From contig JADJWQ010000006.1 of NCBI GenBank assembly GCA_016716265.1, forward strand, positions 1,054,001 to 1,118,000: a stretch of 64,000 bases of DNA, read 5' to 3'. Under the pieces are notes generated by a model, which was not told the origin of the DNA, ran no database searches, and saw nothing but the letters and a program-made list of their open reading frames with translations. A program made the position numbers and the translations under genes. Each line of letters starts with the position of its first letter. Positions within the stretch are counted from its first letter, which is position 1. This stretch comes from Planctomycetota bacterium (GTDB taxonomy: Bacteria > Planctomycetota > UBA1135 > UBA2386). Positions 34,633-43,831 of the stretch are shown here, piece after piece.

Positions 34633-36561
34633 ATGGGCAAGCAAGAACTCCCCGATCAGGGCGACCCGAAGCGACTCAGCGCCTTCATGAAGGCGCTGCT
34701 CGCCGACGTCCGCGCCCTCGAGCGGATGATCGACGAGGACAGGCTGGAGTCGGGGATCCGTCGGATCGGCGCCGAGCAGGAGATGTTCCTGATCGACGAC
34801 CACTGCCGGCCGCGCAACATGGCGCTCGAGGTGCTCGAGCGGCTGCAGAGCAGCGCGTTCACGACCGAGCTGGCGCAGTTCAACCTCGAGACGAACCTGT
34901 CGCCACAGGTGTTCGGGGGCGACTGCCTGCGTCGGATGGAGACCGAGCTGCGCGAGAACCTGCTGAAGGCCCGCACGGCGGCCGAGGCGCTCGGGGGCGG
35001 CATCGTGCTGTCGGGCATCCTGCCGACGCTGAAGAAGGCGGACCTGTCGCTCGACAGCATGACCCCCAATCCGCGCTACCGGCGTCTCAACGACGCGATG
35101 TCGGCCCTGCGCGGTGGCGAGTTCCAGTTCCTCATCAAGGGCATCGACGAGCTCGAGACTTCGCACGACAACGTGATGCTCGAATCGTGCAACACGAGCT
35201 TCCAGGTCCACTTCCAGGTCGGTGCGCAGGAGTTCGCGAAGCTCTACAACCTCGCGCAGGCGGTCACCGCGCCGGTCCTGGCCGCGGCCGTCAACTCGCC
35301 GCTGCTGCTCGGCCGGCGGCTGTGGCACGAGACCCGCGTCGCGCTGTTCCAGCAGTCCGTCGACGCGCGCTCGAAGACGCACCAGACGCGCGGCCTGCGA
35401 CCGCGCGTGAGCTTCGGCGACCACTGGCTCGATCACTCCGTGATGGAGATCTTCCGCGAGGACGTCGCGCGGTTCCGGGTCGTCCTAGCGACCGACATCG
35501 ACGAGGATCCCGAGCCGTACCTGGCGCGCGGCGAGGTGCCCCCGCTCACCGCGCTGCGGCTGCACAACGGGACCGTCTACCGGTGGAACCGGGCCTGCTA
35601 CGGCGTGCACCAGGGCAAGGCACACCTGCGCATCGAGAACCGCGTGCTCCCCGCGGGACCGACGGTGCTCGACGAGATGGCCAATGCCGCGTTCTTCTTC
35701 GGATTGATGTCGGCGGTCGCCGATGAGTATGGCGACATCCGCAAGGTCATGGAGTTCGACGCCGCCAAGGACAACTTCCACGCCGCCGCACGCATGGGCC
35801 TGCGGGCGCAGTTCCGTTGGATCCACGGCAGGGAGTTCACCGCGCAGTCGCTGATCCTCGACCACCTGCTGCCGCTCGCACGCCAGGGGCTGCAGTCACA
35901 CACGATCGAGCAACGCGACATCGACCGCTACCTGGGTGTGCTCGAGGATCGCGTCCGTTCCGGCCGGACCGGGGCGCAATGGATGCTCGACTCGATCGCG
36001 GCCATGAAGGGACAGGGCACCGAGGACCTGCGGCTCCGCTCGCTGACCCACGCGGCCCGGGAGCGCCAGAAGGTCGGCGACCCGGTGCACACCTGGCACC
36101 TCGCCGAGCTCGACGAGTCGGGCAGCTGGAAGCACAGCTACCTGCAGGTCGGTCAGTTCATGACGACCGACCTGTTCACGGTGCAGCCGGGCGACGTCGT
36201 CGACCTCGCGGCCAGCCTGATGGACTGGCGCCACATCCGCCACGTGCCGGTCGAGGACAACGAGGGCCGGCTCGTCGGTCTCGTGTCGCACCGGTCGCTG
36301 CTCCGACTCGTCGGCCAGGGGCTGACGCAGCCCGGCGACGGCCGTCACGTGCTGGTCAGCGACATCATGAAGCGCAATGTCGTCACCGTGACCCCGCAGA
36401 CCCCGACGCTCGAGGCGATCGAGCGGATGCGTGCGCATCGCGTCGGCTGCCTGCCGGTCGTCGAGGACGACCGCCTGGTCGGCATCATCACCGAGCGCGA
36501 CCTGATCAACGTCTCTGCAGAGCTGCTCGAGGCGCACCTGCGGGAGGCGACGCCGCGGTGA
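34633..36561 (+). CDS. GCS2-type carboxylate-amine ligase fused to two CBS domains
   Basis: The 642-residue product has a glutamate-cysteine-ligase family 2 domain over about residues 35-375: RRIGAEQEMFLIDDHCRPRN (E-x-E metal site), TELAQFNLETNLSPQVFGGD, CNTSFQVHFQVGAQEFAKLY and RIENRVLPAGPTVLDEMANA. A helical linker follows. Two CBS modules cover about residues 515-635 (VGQFMTTDLFTVQPGDVVDL; VSDIMKRNVVTVTPQTPTLE), which usually bind adenine nucleotides and regulate the attached enzyme. The substrates are unknown; glutathione synthesis is possible but unproved. Its TGA overlaps the GTG of the next gene. Confidence 0.85.
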   Translation: MGKQELPDQGDPKRLSAFMKALLADVRALERMIDEDRLESGIRRIGAEQEMFLIDDHCRPRNMALEVLERLQSSAFTTELAQFNLETNLSPQVFGGDCLRRMETELRENLLKARTAAEALGGGIVLSGILPTLKKADLSLDSMTPNPRYRRLNDAMSALRGGEFQFLIKGIDELETSHDNVMLESCNTSFQVHFQVGAQEFAKLYNLAQAVTAPVLAAAVNSPLLLGRRLWHETRVALFQQSVDARSKTHQTRGLRPRVSFGDHWLDHSVMEIFREDVARFRVVLATDIDEDPEPYLARGEVPPLTALRLHNGTVYRWNRACYGVHQGKAHLRIENRVLPAGPTVLDEMANAAFFFGLMSAVADEYGDIRKVMEFDAAKDNFHAAARMGLRAQFRWIHGREFTAQSLILDHLLPLARQGLQSHTIEQRDIDRYLGVLEDRVRSGRTGAQWMLDSIAAMKGQGTEDLRLRSLTHAARERQKVGDPVHTWHLAELDESGSWKHSYLQVGQFMTTDLFTVQPGDVVDLAASLMDWRHIRHVPVEDNEGRLVGLVSHRSLLRLVGQGLTQPGDGRHVLVSDIMKRNVVTVTPQTPTLEAIERMRAHRVGCLPVVEDDRLVGIITERDLINVSAELLEAHLREATPR

Positions 36562-37760
36562 CCAGCGCCAGCGCGCAGCGGCCCGCGGTGCCCGCCGGAC
36601 GCGGTGAACGGATCCTCGGGAAGATCGACCACGGCCGGCCCGGACCGACGTTCCTCGCCCAGGGCGCCATGCACGGTAACGAGCCCGCGGGCATCGCCGC
36701 CCTGCGACGCGTGCTCACGCAGATCGAGGCGCGGCAGCTCGAGGTCCACGGCCGCATCGTCGCCTGCGTCGGTAATCTGCAGGCGGTGCGCCTCGGCAAG
36801 CGCTTCCTGGAGCGCGACCTGAACCGCCAGTGGCTACCGCAATCGGTGCAGCGCCTGCTGTCCCGCTCGCCGGCTCTCGACACCGGCGAGGACGGCGAGC
36901 AGCGCGCACTACTCCAGCTCTACGACGAGCTCGACGCCACGCGCGGCGAGCAGGCACTCGTGTTCCTCGACCTGCACACGAGCTCGGCCGACGGCCCGCC
37001 GTTCACGTGCATGGCCGACACGATCCCGAACCGCCGCATCGCCGACGCGCTCCCGGTGCCGATGATCCTGGGCCTCGAGGAGTGCATCGACGGCGCCGTC
37101 ATGGAGTGGTTCAACCAGCGGCAGCAGATCGGTGTCGCCGTCGAGGGCGGGCGTCACGACGCGCCCGAGACGGTCGACAACCTCGAGGCGGCAGTGTGGC
37201 TCGCGCTGTGCGCCGCCGGCGTGCTGCGGCAGGTCGACGTCGATCTCGACGCGCACCGCAGCCGGCTGCGCAGCGCTGCGCGGGGCGCACCGCACCTCGT
37301 CGAGATCCTCTACCGGCACGCGATCACGCCGGCGGATCGCTATCGGATGGCAGCCGGCTTCGTCAGCTTCGCGCCGGTCCGGCGCGGTGCGCACCTCGGC
37401 GATGACATCCGCGGCGAGGTCCGCGCGCCCCACCGCGGACTGGTGCTGCTACCGCTCTACCAGGGGCAGGGCGAGGACGGCTTCTTCCTCGGCCGCCGCG
37501 TCGCACGCTTCTGGTTCGAGCTGAGCGCGTGGCTGCGCGGCGCCAGACTGTGGCCCCTGCTGCGCGCGCTGCCCGGCGTGCGGCGCGACCCGGACGACCG
37601 CGACACGCTGCTGGTCGACACCCGCATCGCGCGCTTCCTGGTGGTCCAGGTGTTCCACCTGTTCGGCTTCCGGCGGCAGCGACCGCGCGGGTCGAAGCTG
37701 CTGGCGTTCACGCGGCGGCGGGCAGCCCCCGAGACGCAGCGGGTGCGCCCGCGCCGCTGA
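36558..37760 (+). CDS. Succinylglutamate desuccinylase/aspartoacylase-like Zn hydrolase
   Basis: The 400-residue product is an M14-like metallohydrolase. It shows the Zn site AMHGNEPAG (His, Glu), then RIVACVGNLQAVRLGKRFLE, NRQWLPQSVQRL and the third ligand region VFLDLHTSSADGPPFTCMAD. The AstE/AspA family removes acyl groups from amino acids. GTG 36558 overlaps the GCS2-CBS stop, so the two are translated together: one makes an amide bond and one probably cleaves one. A C-terminal segment of about 80 residues (FFLGRRVARFWFELSAWLRG) extends beyond the family core. Confidence 0.8.
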   Translation: MTSASAQRPAVPAGRGERILGKIDHGRPGPTFLAQGAMHGNEPAGIAALRRVLTQIEARQLEVHGRIVACVGNLQAVRLGKRFLERDLNRQWLPQSVQRLLSRSPALDTGEDGEQRALLQLYDELDATRGEQALVFLDLHTSSADGPPFTCMADTIPNRRIADALPVPMILGLEECIDGAVMEWFNQRQQIGVAVEGGRHDAPETVDNLEAAVWLALCAAGVLRQVDVDLDAHRSRLRSAARGAPHLVEILYRHAITPADRYRMAAGFVSFAPVRRGAHLGDDIRGEVRAPHRGLVLLPLYQGQGEDGFFLGRRVARFWFELSAWLRGARLWPLLRALPGVRRDPDDRDTLLVDTRIARFLVVQVFHLFGFRRQRPRGSKLLAFTRRRAAPETQRVRPRR

Positions 37761-37772
37761 CACCCCTGCCGC

Positions 37773-39476
37773 TCACCAGTGGAAGGGCACGAACCGCGCG
37801 GCGTCCGAGAACGAGCGCTGGTAGCGATCCACGAACATCCACTGCGCGTAGACCGGCACACCGAGCGAGCTGGTGGTCAGCGGAACCGGGACGTGGAAGG
37901 TGCCAATGCCCTGCGCGTTGACCGATGGGGCAGCGAGGACCTGCACGGTGCCGCCGACCCACACCTGCGGTCCGCCGGCGGGAGCGGTGCCGACGAGCAG
38001 GAACGACGGCAGGCCGACCGGCGCATCTCCGACGCCGACCTTCCACCAGTTGGTTGCCGACGGCTGGACGATCAGCGGGGGCGAGTTCGCGATGATCTCG
38101 GGCACCACGAAGCTGCCCCACGGCGGCGTCCCGACGCCGAACTCGTTGGCCTCGAAGGGCTGCGTCTCGCTGTAGAGCTGAGGACGATCGAACGGCGGCA
38201 GGCCAGCGGCGACCCGCGGGTCCGTCAGCGCGTGTTCGAGGAAGTCCCGTAGCTGCGCCTTCTCCGTCGGCGTCAGCGTGCCATCGAAGCCCATCGGATT
38301 GGGCTGGTTGTTGTAGAACTCGACCAGGCTGGCCATGTCGAACACGTTGTTGTTGCCGTGGCCGGTGCTGAAGAACTTCACGTGCAACCCCACGTTGCGC
38401 AGCACCGGGGTCTTGCGGCGTCCGGCGCCGGCCAGCCCGATGTCGTGCGCCAGACCGTCGGACATCGGATCGTCGAACGGATCCACGAAGCCACCGCCGG
38501 CAGCGATCTGCGGCGAGCCGGAGACCGAGTGGCAGCGGAAGCAACCGCTGCGGTCCCTCATCAGCTCGAAGCCCCGGAGCTGGGACTTGGTCATCGTGCC
38601 GCGGTCGAGCGGCGCCTGGTCCGGTATCAGCGTGCGGTGGTAATGGGCGACCGCCATCGCGAACCGCTCGCGCGTCACGCCCAGCGAGCCGCCGAACATG
38701 GGGTGCGACGCGAAGACGATGTCGAAGAGCTCCTTGTAGGTGAGCCCCGCCGAGGTCAGCCACACGACGTCGGCCGGGATCGTGCCCGGGTCGACCATCG
38801 CCAGCGGGAAGCACTCGTTGAGCTTGTCCTGGATGAAGTTCGACGACCACGACAGTGACTCGTGGCCCATCTCGACGTTCGACAGCGGCGGCTCGACCGC
38901 GAGGTCCTCGAGCGCGGCCCAATCGTCGAACGTGGGGATCGTGACGTTGAGCTCGTCCGTGAAGTCGGGACCCGCGCGCGAGTCCCAGAACAGGCGCTCG
39001 AATACGTAGGCGCCGATCATCGTCGGCGGGGTAACGGGCGTGACCGAACGGTCGTAGACCGGCGATGGCGGCGCGAGGAAACCGTAGTCGACCGCGGTCC
39101 CCGAGGGCGCCGCTTGCGGGATCACGCCGAACGCGCCGAGGTTGCCGTTCGCGTGGACGGCGCCCGGGCGGCCGTCCGTGCCGCCGAACTGCGGCAGGTG
39201 GCAGGTCCCACACGACATCGTGTTGTCGCTGGACGCCTGCTCGTCCCAGAACAGGGCCTTGCCGAGTTGCGCGATCTGATCGCGCTGGGCGATGTCGGCG
39301 GCACTCGCCGTGCTGCGCGGGAACGGGTTGCCGTCCGGGGCGGCGGGGTGCGGCCAGTTCGACGTGTCCGGGGGTTCGCCGATCAGGCCGGCGACGTGCT
39401 GGCGCTGCGCGGTGGCAGCGACGGAGAAGACGAGGGCGATCGCGACGGCGGCCGTCGCCCGAACGAGCTCATGCAT
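37773..39476 (-). CDS. Di-haem cytochrome c peroxidase (MauG/CcpA family) with C-terminal module
   Basis: The 567-residue exported protein has a signal peptide (ATAAVAIALVFSVAATAQ). Two c-type haem sites follow: MSCGTCHLPQFGGTDGRPG at about residue 89 and RSGCFRCHSVSGSP in the second domain. FWDSRAGPDFTDELNVTIPT and KFFSTGHGNNNVFDMASLVE are also as expected in this family. It should reduce hydrogen peroxide or carry out a MauG-like oxidation in the periplasm. After the enzyme, a domain of about 100 residues (NAQGIGTFHVPVPLTTSSLG) is the shared secreted module. ATG 39476 starts the signal peptide. Confidence 0.85.
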   Translation of the reverse strand: MHELVRATAAVAIALVFSVAATAQRQHVAGLIGEPPDTSNWPHPAAPDGNPFPRSTASAADIAQRDQIAQLGKALFWDEQASSDNTMSCGTCHLPQFGGTDGRPGAVHANGNLGAFGVIPQAAPSGTAVDYGFLAPPSPVYDRSVTPVTPPTMIGAYVFERLFWDSRAGPDFTDELNVTIPTFDDWAALEDLAVEPPLSNVEMGHESLSWSSNFIQDKLNECFPLAMVDPGTIPADVVWLTSAGLTYKELFDIVFASHPMFGGSLGVTRERFAMAVAHYHRTLIPDQAPLDRGTMTKSQLRGFELMRDRSGCFRCHSVSGSPQIAAGGGFVDPFDDPMSDGLAHDIGLAGAGRRKTPVLRNVGLHVKFFSTGHGNNNVFDMASLVEFYNNQPNPMGFDGTLTPTEKAQLRDFLEHALTDPRVAAGLPPFDRPQLYSETQPFEANEFGVGTPPWGSFVVPEIIANSPPLIVQPSATNWWKVGVGDAPVGLPSFLLVGTAPAGGPQVWVGGTVQVLAAPSVNAQGIGTFHVPVPLTTSSLGVPVYAQWMFVDRYQRSFSDAARFVPFHW

Positions 39477-39715
39477 GGGAGGAACGAGCGCCCCGCGAGA
39501 GACTGGCGAGGGCCGGGAGCCGCCTTGCGGCCCCGACGGGGAGTTGCCGAGCGGGGGGCTTCGCGCGGCGGGGCACGACGTAGCTCCAGTCGCGCTACAC
39601 CGCAATCGACTCAGCGGTGGAAACCACTGTTTTCGGTGGAACAACCCGCAGCCGATACGCTCGACCGTGATAGTCTGCGCGCGCTCCATGCCACGCACGC
39701 AGATTCCCGGCCCGT

Positions 39716-41230
39716 TCAGCGCTGGTAGATCTCCGCGTCGGCAGGGCCGCCCCCAACGATCATCACGGTCCCGTCCGGGAGGTTGACCGCCAGCGGGAAC
39801 AGGCGAGCACCCGCCATCGAGCCGGTCGGCGCGAAGCGGTCGGGGCCGGTCAGGAACCGGTCGGCGCTCGCGGTCGCGGCGATCTCGAACGTGCTCGTCG
39901 GCACGTTGATGGTCACCCGGAAGCCGCCCGCGGCCAGCGCGCCACCGCCCGGCAGCGCGGCGAGTGCGGCACCCGCGCGGCCCTCCTGCATGCCGGCGAC
40001 GGTCGTGAAGGTGCCGAAGCCGAACAGGCTGCTCCGGTAGACCTGCGCGTCGGTCCGCGTGCCGATGATGATGTCGGCGATGTTGCCGCTCTGGAGGAAC
40101 GCGGTCAGATCGATGGTCAGGCCGCCGACGAGCAGCACCCGGCCGTCGTCGAGCCCGATCGCGCTGTGGAGGAAACGCGAGCCGTTCATCAACGCCGGAA
40201 GGCCGAAGCTGCCGGTCGAAGGGTTGAAGCGGTAGGCGGTCGCCGACACGGTCGGGATGTTGACGATCGGGAGCAGCGTGAGGCCACCGGCGACCAGGAC
40301 CTCACCACTGCGCAACGTCGATGCGCTGTGCAGCGCGCGCGCCTCGAGCATGGTCGGCCCGGGCGAGAACGTATTGCTCACCGGATCGAAGACCTCGGTG
40401 GTCGCACGGATGCCCGCGAACAGCGCGAGCGGGTCGGTCAGCGTGAAGACCTCGAAGCCGCCGGTGATCAGCACGCGACCGTTGCCCATCAATGCCGCGC
40501 CGTGGCCCGCGCGCGCGACGCCCATGGTGAGCGTCGTCGTCTGCTGGGTGGCCGGGTCGTAGACCGCCGCGGCGTTGGTCGGCTGACCGTCCAGGCCGAG
40601 TCCACCGGTGAACAGCACGCGGCCGTCATTGAGCCCGGTGGTCTGCGACAGCAGGCCGACGCCGAACGTCACGCCAGCCGCGCTCCATTCCTCGCGCAAC
40701 GGGTCGTAGCGCTGTGCCACGGGGCCGGTACCGCCGACGAACAGCAGTGAGCCGTCGGGCGCCCGCACAGCGCCGCCGCCGGCGATGATGACGGGAGGCT
40801 GCTCGCGGCACGGCGCGAAGGTCCCGACCACCTGCGGCGTCACGCGCACGAGGTTCGACACCACGTAGGGGCCGCGGCCCGCGACGCCCTGCAGCGACAG
40901 CGTGAGGCCCGCGAGGAGCGGCAGATCGGGCAGCGTGAGCGTCGCGGTCGCCTGACCGGACCCATTGAGGTAGCCGAGGAAGCCGGGCAGCGTCGCGGAC
41001 GCGTCCGCCAGGTCGTCCGCGATGTCGAGGGTGATACCGAGCCCGGGGAGCGGCGTCTGCCGCTCGACCCCGGAGATCAGCAGGATGTACGGGTCGCCCG
41101 CGGTGCCCTGCAGCGGGAAAGTAGACGGGCCGGGGATGCCACCGCCGGTCTTGCCGACGGTGAGGCCCTGCGCGGTGACCGGCAGGGTGAGCGCGAGCGC
41201 AGCGCACGCGAAGCGAAGAGTGGTATTCAT
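39716..41230 (-). CDS. Secreted kelch/galactose-oxidase-like propeller protein
   Basis: The 504-residue product has a signal peptide (FACAALALTLPVTAQ). The shared beta-sandwich module is N-terminal here (about residues 30-130; GSGQATATLTLPDLPLLAGL). Then come kelch-type blades: DGSLLFVGGTG, DGRVLFTGGLGLDGQPTNAA, NGRVLITGGFEVF, SGEVLVAGGLTLLP, DGRVLLVGGLTIDL and PDGTVMIVGGG. The Tyr-Cys and His residues of galactose oxidase are not evident, so it may bind rather than oxidise sugars. The neighbouring peroxidase gene lies downstream on the same strand, 239 bp away. Confidence 0.75.
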   Translation of the reverse strand: MNTTLRFACAALALTLPVTAQGLTVGKTGGGIPGPSTFPLQGTAGDPYILLISGVERQTPLPGLGITLDIADDLADASATLPGFLGYLNGSGQATATLTLPDLPLLAGLTLSLQGVAGRGPYVVSNLVRVTPQVVGTFAPCREQPPVIIAGGGAVRAPDGSLLFVGGTGPVAQRYDPLREEWSAAGVTFGVGLLSQTTGLNDGRVLFTGGLGLDGQPTNAAAVYDPATQQTTTLTMGVARAGHGAALMGNGRVLITGGFEVFTLTDPLALFAGIRATTEVFDPVSNTFSPGPTMLEARALHSASTLRSGEVLVAGGLTLLPIVNIPTVSATAYRFNPSTGSFGLPALMNGSRFLHSAIGLDDGRVLLVGGLTIDLTAFLQSGNIADIIIGTRTDAQVYRSSLFGFGTFTTVAGMQEGRAGAALAALPGGGALAAGGFRVTINVPTSTFEIAATASADRFLTGPDRFAPTGSMAGARLFPLAVNLPDGTVMIVGGGPADAEIYQR

Positions 41231-41768
41231 CGAGGTGGAGAGGACCGAACGCGGGCCGGTGACCGGTGGGAGCGAGGGTGGGCAGGCGGAGCTCGCCGGC
41301 GCGCGACCACCGACATTGTGCCAGATCCGCGCCGCGGGACGCGTGGGGCCATGATCGACGAGCCGTCCGCGACCGTCGCGCGCGGCGCGTGCGCCGTCGC
41401 GGGCCTGGGCCGCGAGGCGCCACTGGCAACGGCGGTCCGCGATCGGGAGTCGACGGCTCCCGCCGCGCGTCGCACACCGAGCCGGTGGAGCCCGTTTTCC
41501 TTCGCGAACCGGGGCGGCTCGCGAGCGAACGCGGCGCGGCTCTCGCGCAGCGGCCGCGCCCGGCCGCGGTGGGTCGCCGCCAGCCCGGCAGGCGGCCGTG
41601 CGCGATCCGGGGCGCCGCGAGCCGACCCGCACCTCGCCGCAGCGCCCTGGCGCCAGGGCGATCGCGAGCCGGACGCTGCGCGACCGGCCCGGGCGCGCGG
41701 CGGATGCAAGCTGGAGGCGCTCGACCGCGCGGCTACAGTGAGCGATCCGCTCCTCCAGACCTCGCGCG
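41231..41768. other. 538-bp divergent intergenic region
   Basis: No gene is supported. The reading frames here are Arg/Pro-rich noise. A TACAGT box at 41734-41739 lies 29 nt before ATG 41769. Confidence 0.5.
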
Positions 41769-43322
41769 ATGATCCGAATCGAGAGCTACGTCCGCGGCGC
41801 CTGGCACACCGCCGGCGCCGATCCTCGCCCCCTGCACGACCCGACCACCGAGGCAGCGATCGCCGAATGCGGCTCGGCGGGCATCGATTTCGGCGCCGTC
41901 GTGACACACGGCCGCGATGTCGGTGGCCCCGCGCTGCGTTCGGTCGGCTTCGCGACGCGCGCCGGCTGGCTCAAGGCGCTGTCGCAGGCGATCCACGAGC
42001 GGCGCGACGAGCTGATCGCGGTGTCGGCCCGGAACGGCGGTGCGACGCGCGGCGACGCCAAATTCGACATCGACGGCGCGACCGGCACGCTCGCCGCCTA
42101 CGCCAAGCTCGGCGCGGAGCTCGGCGAGGTGAACTTCCTGCCCGACGGCGACGGCGCGCAGCTCGGTCGCACCGGGCGGTTCTGGGGCCAGCACGTGCGC
42201 ACGCCGCGACCCGGCGTCGCCCTGCACGTCAACGCGTTCAACTTCCCGTGCTGGGGCATGGCCGAGAAGCTCGCGCAGTCGCTGCTCGCCGGCGTGCCGG
42301 CGATCAGCAAGCCCGGCACTCCGACCGCGCTGGTCGCGTGGCGTTGCGCGCAGGCGATCGTCGCCAGCGGCGTGCTCCCGGACGGCGCATTCCAGTTCGT
42401 CGCGGGCTCGACCGGCGACCTGCTCGACCACCTCGGCCCGCAGGACCACCTCGCATTCACGGGCTCCGCGGCGACCGGTGCGAAGCTGAAGGGCCACGCG
42501 CGCCTGATCGGCACCAACTGCCGGGTGACGCTGGAGGCCGATTCGCTGAACGCCGCGATCCTCGGACCGGACGTCGACACCGACGCCGACGTGTGGGGCA
42601 CGTTCCTCGGCAACCTCGTCGTCGACATGACGCAGAAGACCGGCCAGAAGTGCACGGCGGTGCGACGCATCCTGGTGCCGGAGGCGATGCTCGACGCGGT
42701 CGTCGAAGAGCTGAAGGTACGGCTCGGCGCGGTCGTCATCGGCGATCCGGCGGACGAGGCGACCCGCATGGGGCCGCTGACCGACGCGGCCGCGCTCGCG
42801 ACCGTGCAGACCGGCATGCGGCAGCTGCTGGCGGTCAGCGAGGCGCTGACCGGGGGCCCCGAGCGCATCCGTGACCGCGGCTACTTCGTCGCACCGACGC
42901 TGCTGCTCGCCAACGACATCGATGCCGACGTGCTGCACGAGCTCGAGGTGTTCGGGCCGTGCGCGACGATCCTCCCCTACACGGGCGACGCCGCGGAGGC
43001 GATCCGCCTCGCGAATCGCGGCGGCGGCGGGCTCGTCGCGAGCCTCTATTCGAACGACAAGCGCTGGTCCGAGGACGTCGTGCTCGGCATCGCGCCATGG
43101 CACGGTCGGCTGTGGATCGCCAACGACAAGGTCGCCGACCAGGCGCTGCAGCCCGGCATGGTGCTGCCGGTCACGATCCACGGCGGCCCCGGTCGCGCCG
43201 GCGGCGGCGAGGAGCTGGGCGGGCGGTTCGGGATGGAGTTCTACATGCAGCGCACGGCGCTCCAGGGTGACCAGGGCTTCGTCGGCCGCCGCTTCGGCAA
43301 GCCCGGCAGCGAGCCGGCGTGA
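41769..43322 (+). CDS. CoA-semialdehyde dehydrogenase (BoxD/PaaZ aldehyde dehydrogenase type)
   Basis: The 517-residue product matches the aldehyde dehydrogenase domain of PaaZ and the standalone BoxD enzyme. It has PGVALHVNAFNFPCWGMAEK (NAD-binding), LAFTGSAATGAKLKGHARLI, catalytic Glu in CRVTLEADSLNAA and catalytic Cys in KTGQKCTAVRRILVP. It lacks the PaaZ MaoC hydratase domain, as BoxD does. It would oxidise a CoA-bound semialdehyde in aerobic aromatic (benzoate or phenylacetate) breakdown. No other box or paa gene is in the window, so the actual pathway is open. Its stop overlaps the GTG of a small lipoprotein. Confidence 0.85.
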   Translation: MIRIESYVRGAWHTAGADPRPLHDPTTEAAIAECGSAGIDFGAVVTHGRDVGGPALRSVGFATRAGWLKALSQAIHERRDELIAVSARNGGATRGDAKFDIDGATGTLAAYAKLGAELGEVNFLPDGDGAQLGRTGRFWGQHVRTPRPGVALHVNAFNFPCWGMAEKLAQSLLAGVPAISKPGTPTALVAWRCAQAIVASGVLPDGAFQFVAGSTGDLLDHLGPQDHLAFTGSAATGAKLKGHARLIGTNCRVTLEADSLNAAILGPDVDTDADVWGTFLGNLVVDMTQKTGQKCTAVRRILVPEAMLDAVVEELKVRLGAVVIGDPADEATRMGPLTDAAALATVQTGMRQLLAVSEALTGGPERIRDRGYFVAPTLLLANDIDADVLHELEVFGPCATILPYTGDAAEAIRLANRGGGGLVASLYSNDKRWSEDVVLGIAPWHGRLWIANDKVADQALQPGMVLPVTIHGGPGRAGGGEELGGRFGMEFYMQRTALQGDQGFVGRRFGKPGSEPA

Positions 43323-43699
43323 CGGCGACGGCCCGGCTCGCGCTGGCCGCGCTGGTCGCGCTCGCCGCGTCGTGCGGATCCGATCAGCCGGCTCCGGCGC
43401 TCGACGCGGTAGCCTTGCGGCTCGAGCTGGACGAGCTGATCCGCCGCGACCCGGACCAGAAGATCGCGGTCCGCGAGCGGATCATCACGCGGTTCGGCGT
43501 CGCCGCACTGCCCGCGCTGAGGGCAGAACGCGAACGGATCGCCATGGCGCTCCCGGAGCTCCGGCGGCTCGCCGCGGAGGCCGAGACGTTCGATGTCGTC
43601 GCTGCGCAACGACTGCGGCGCGAGCTCGATGCGAGCGCGAACACGCTCGCGCAGCTCGACGTCGCGATCCGTGTGCTCGACCGCCGCGCCGACGATTGA
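43319..43699 (+). CDS. Small lipoprotein
   Basis: The 126-residue product begins with GTG 43319, inside the previous stop (GTGA). It has a lipobox LAASC (Cys about 19) and a helical, charged mature part (RLELDELIRRDPDQKIAVRE; RRLRRELDASANTLAQLDVA). No family is recognised. Confidence 0.6.
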   Translation: MTATARLALAALVALAASCGSDQPAPALDAVALRLELDELIRRDPDQKIAVRERIITRFGVAALPALRAERERIAMALPELRRLAAEAETFDVVAAQRLRRELDASANTLAQLDVAIRVLDRRADD

Positions 43700-43831
43700 G
43701 ACGTGCACCCGTCCACCAGCCTCGACGGGCAACGGCGCGGTCCATACTGTGGAGTGCGCTCTCCGACGATGGCCCGCCACCGGACCGTCGCCCCCGCCCC
43801 GTCCGCGTTCTTCACCGAACAGGCTCTCAGC

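Noticed and set aside
37773..39476. Truncated haem enzyme
   Set aside because: Both CxxCH sites and the linking region are present; the extra length comes from the C-terminal module.
41231..41768. Gene in the 538-bp gap (168-codon frame on plus strand)
   Set aside because: Composition is almost only Arg, Ala, Pro and Gly, with no domain pattern.
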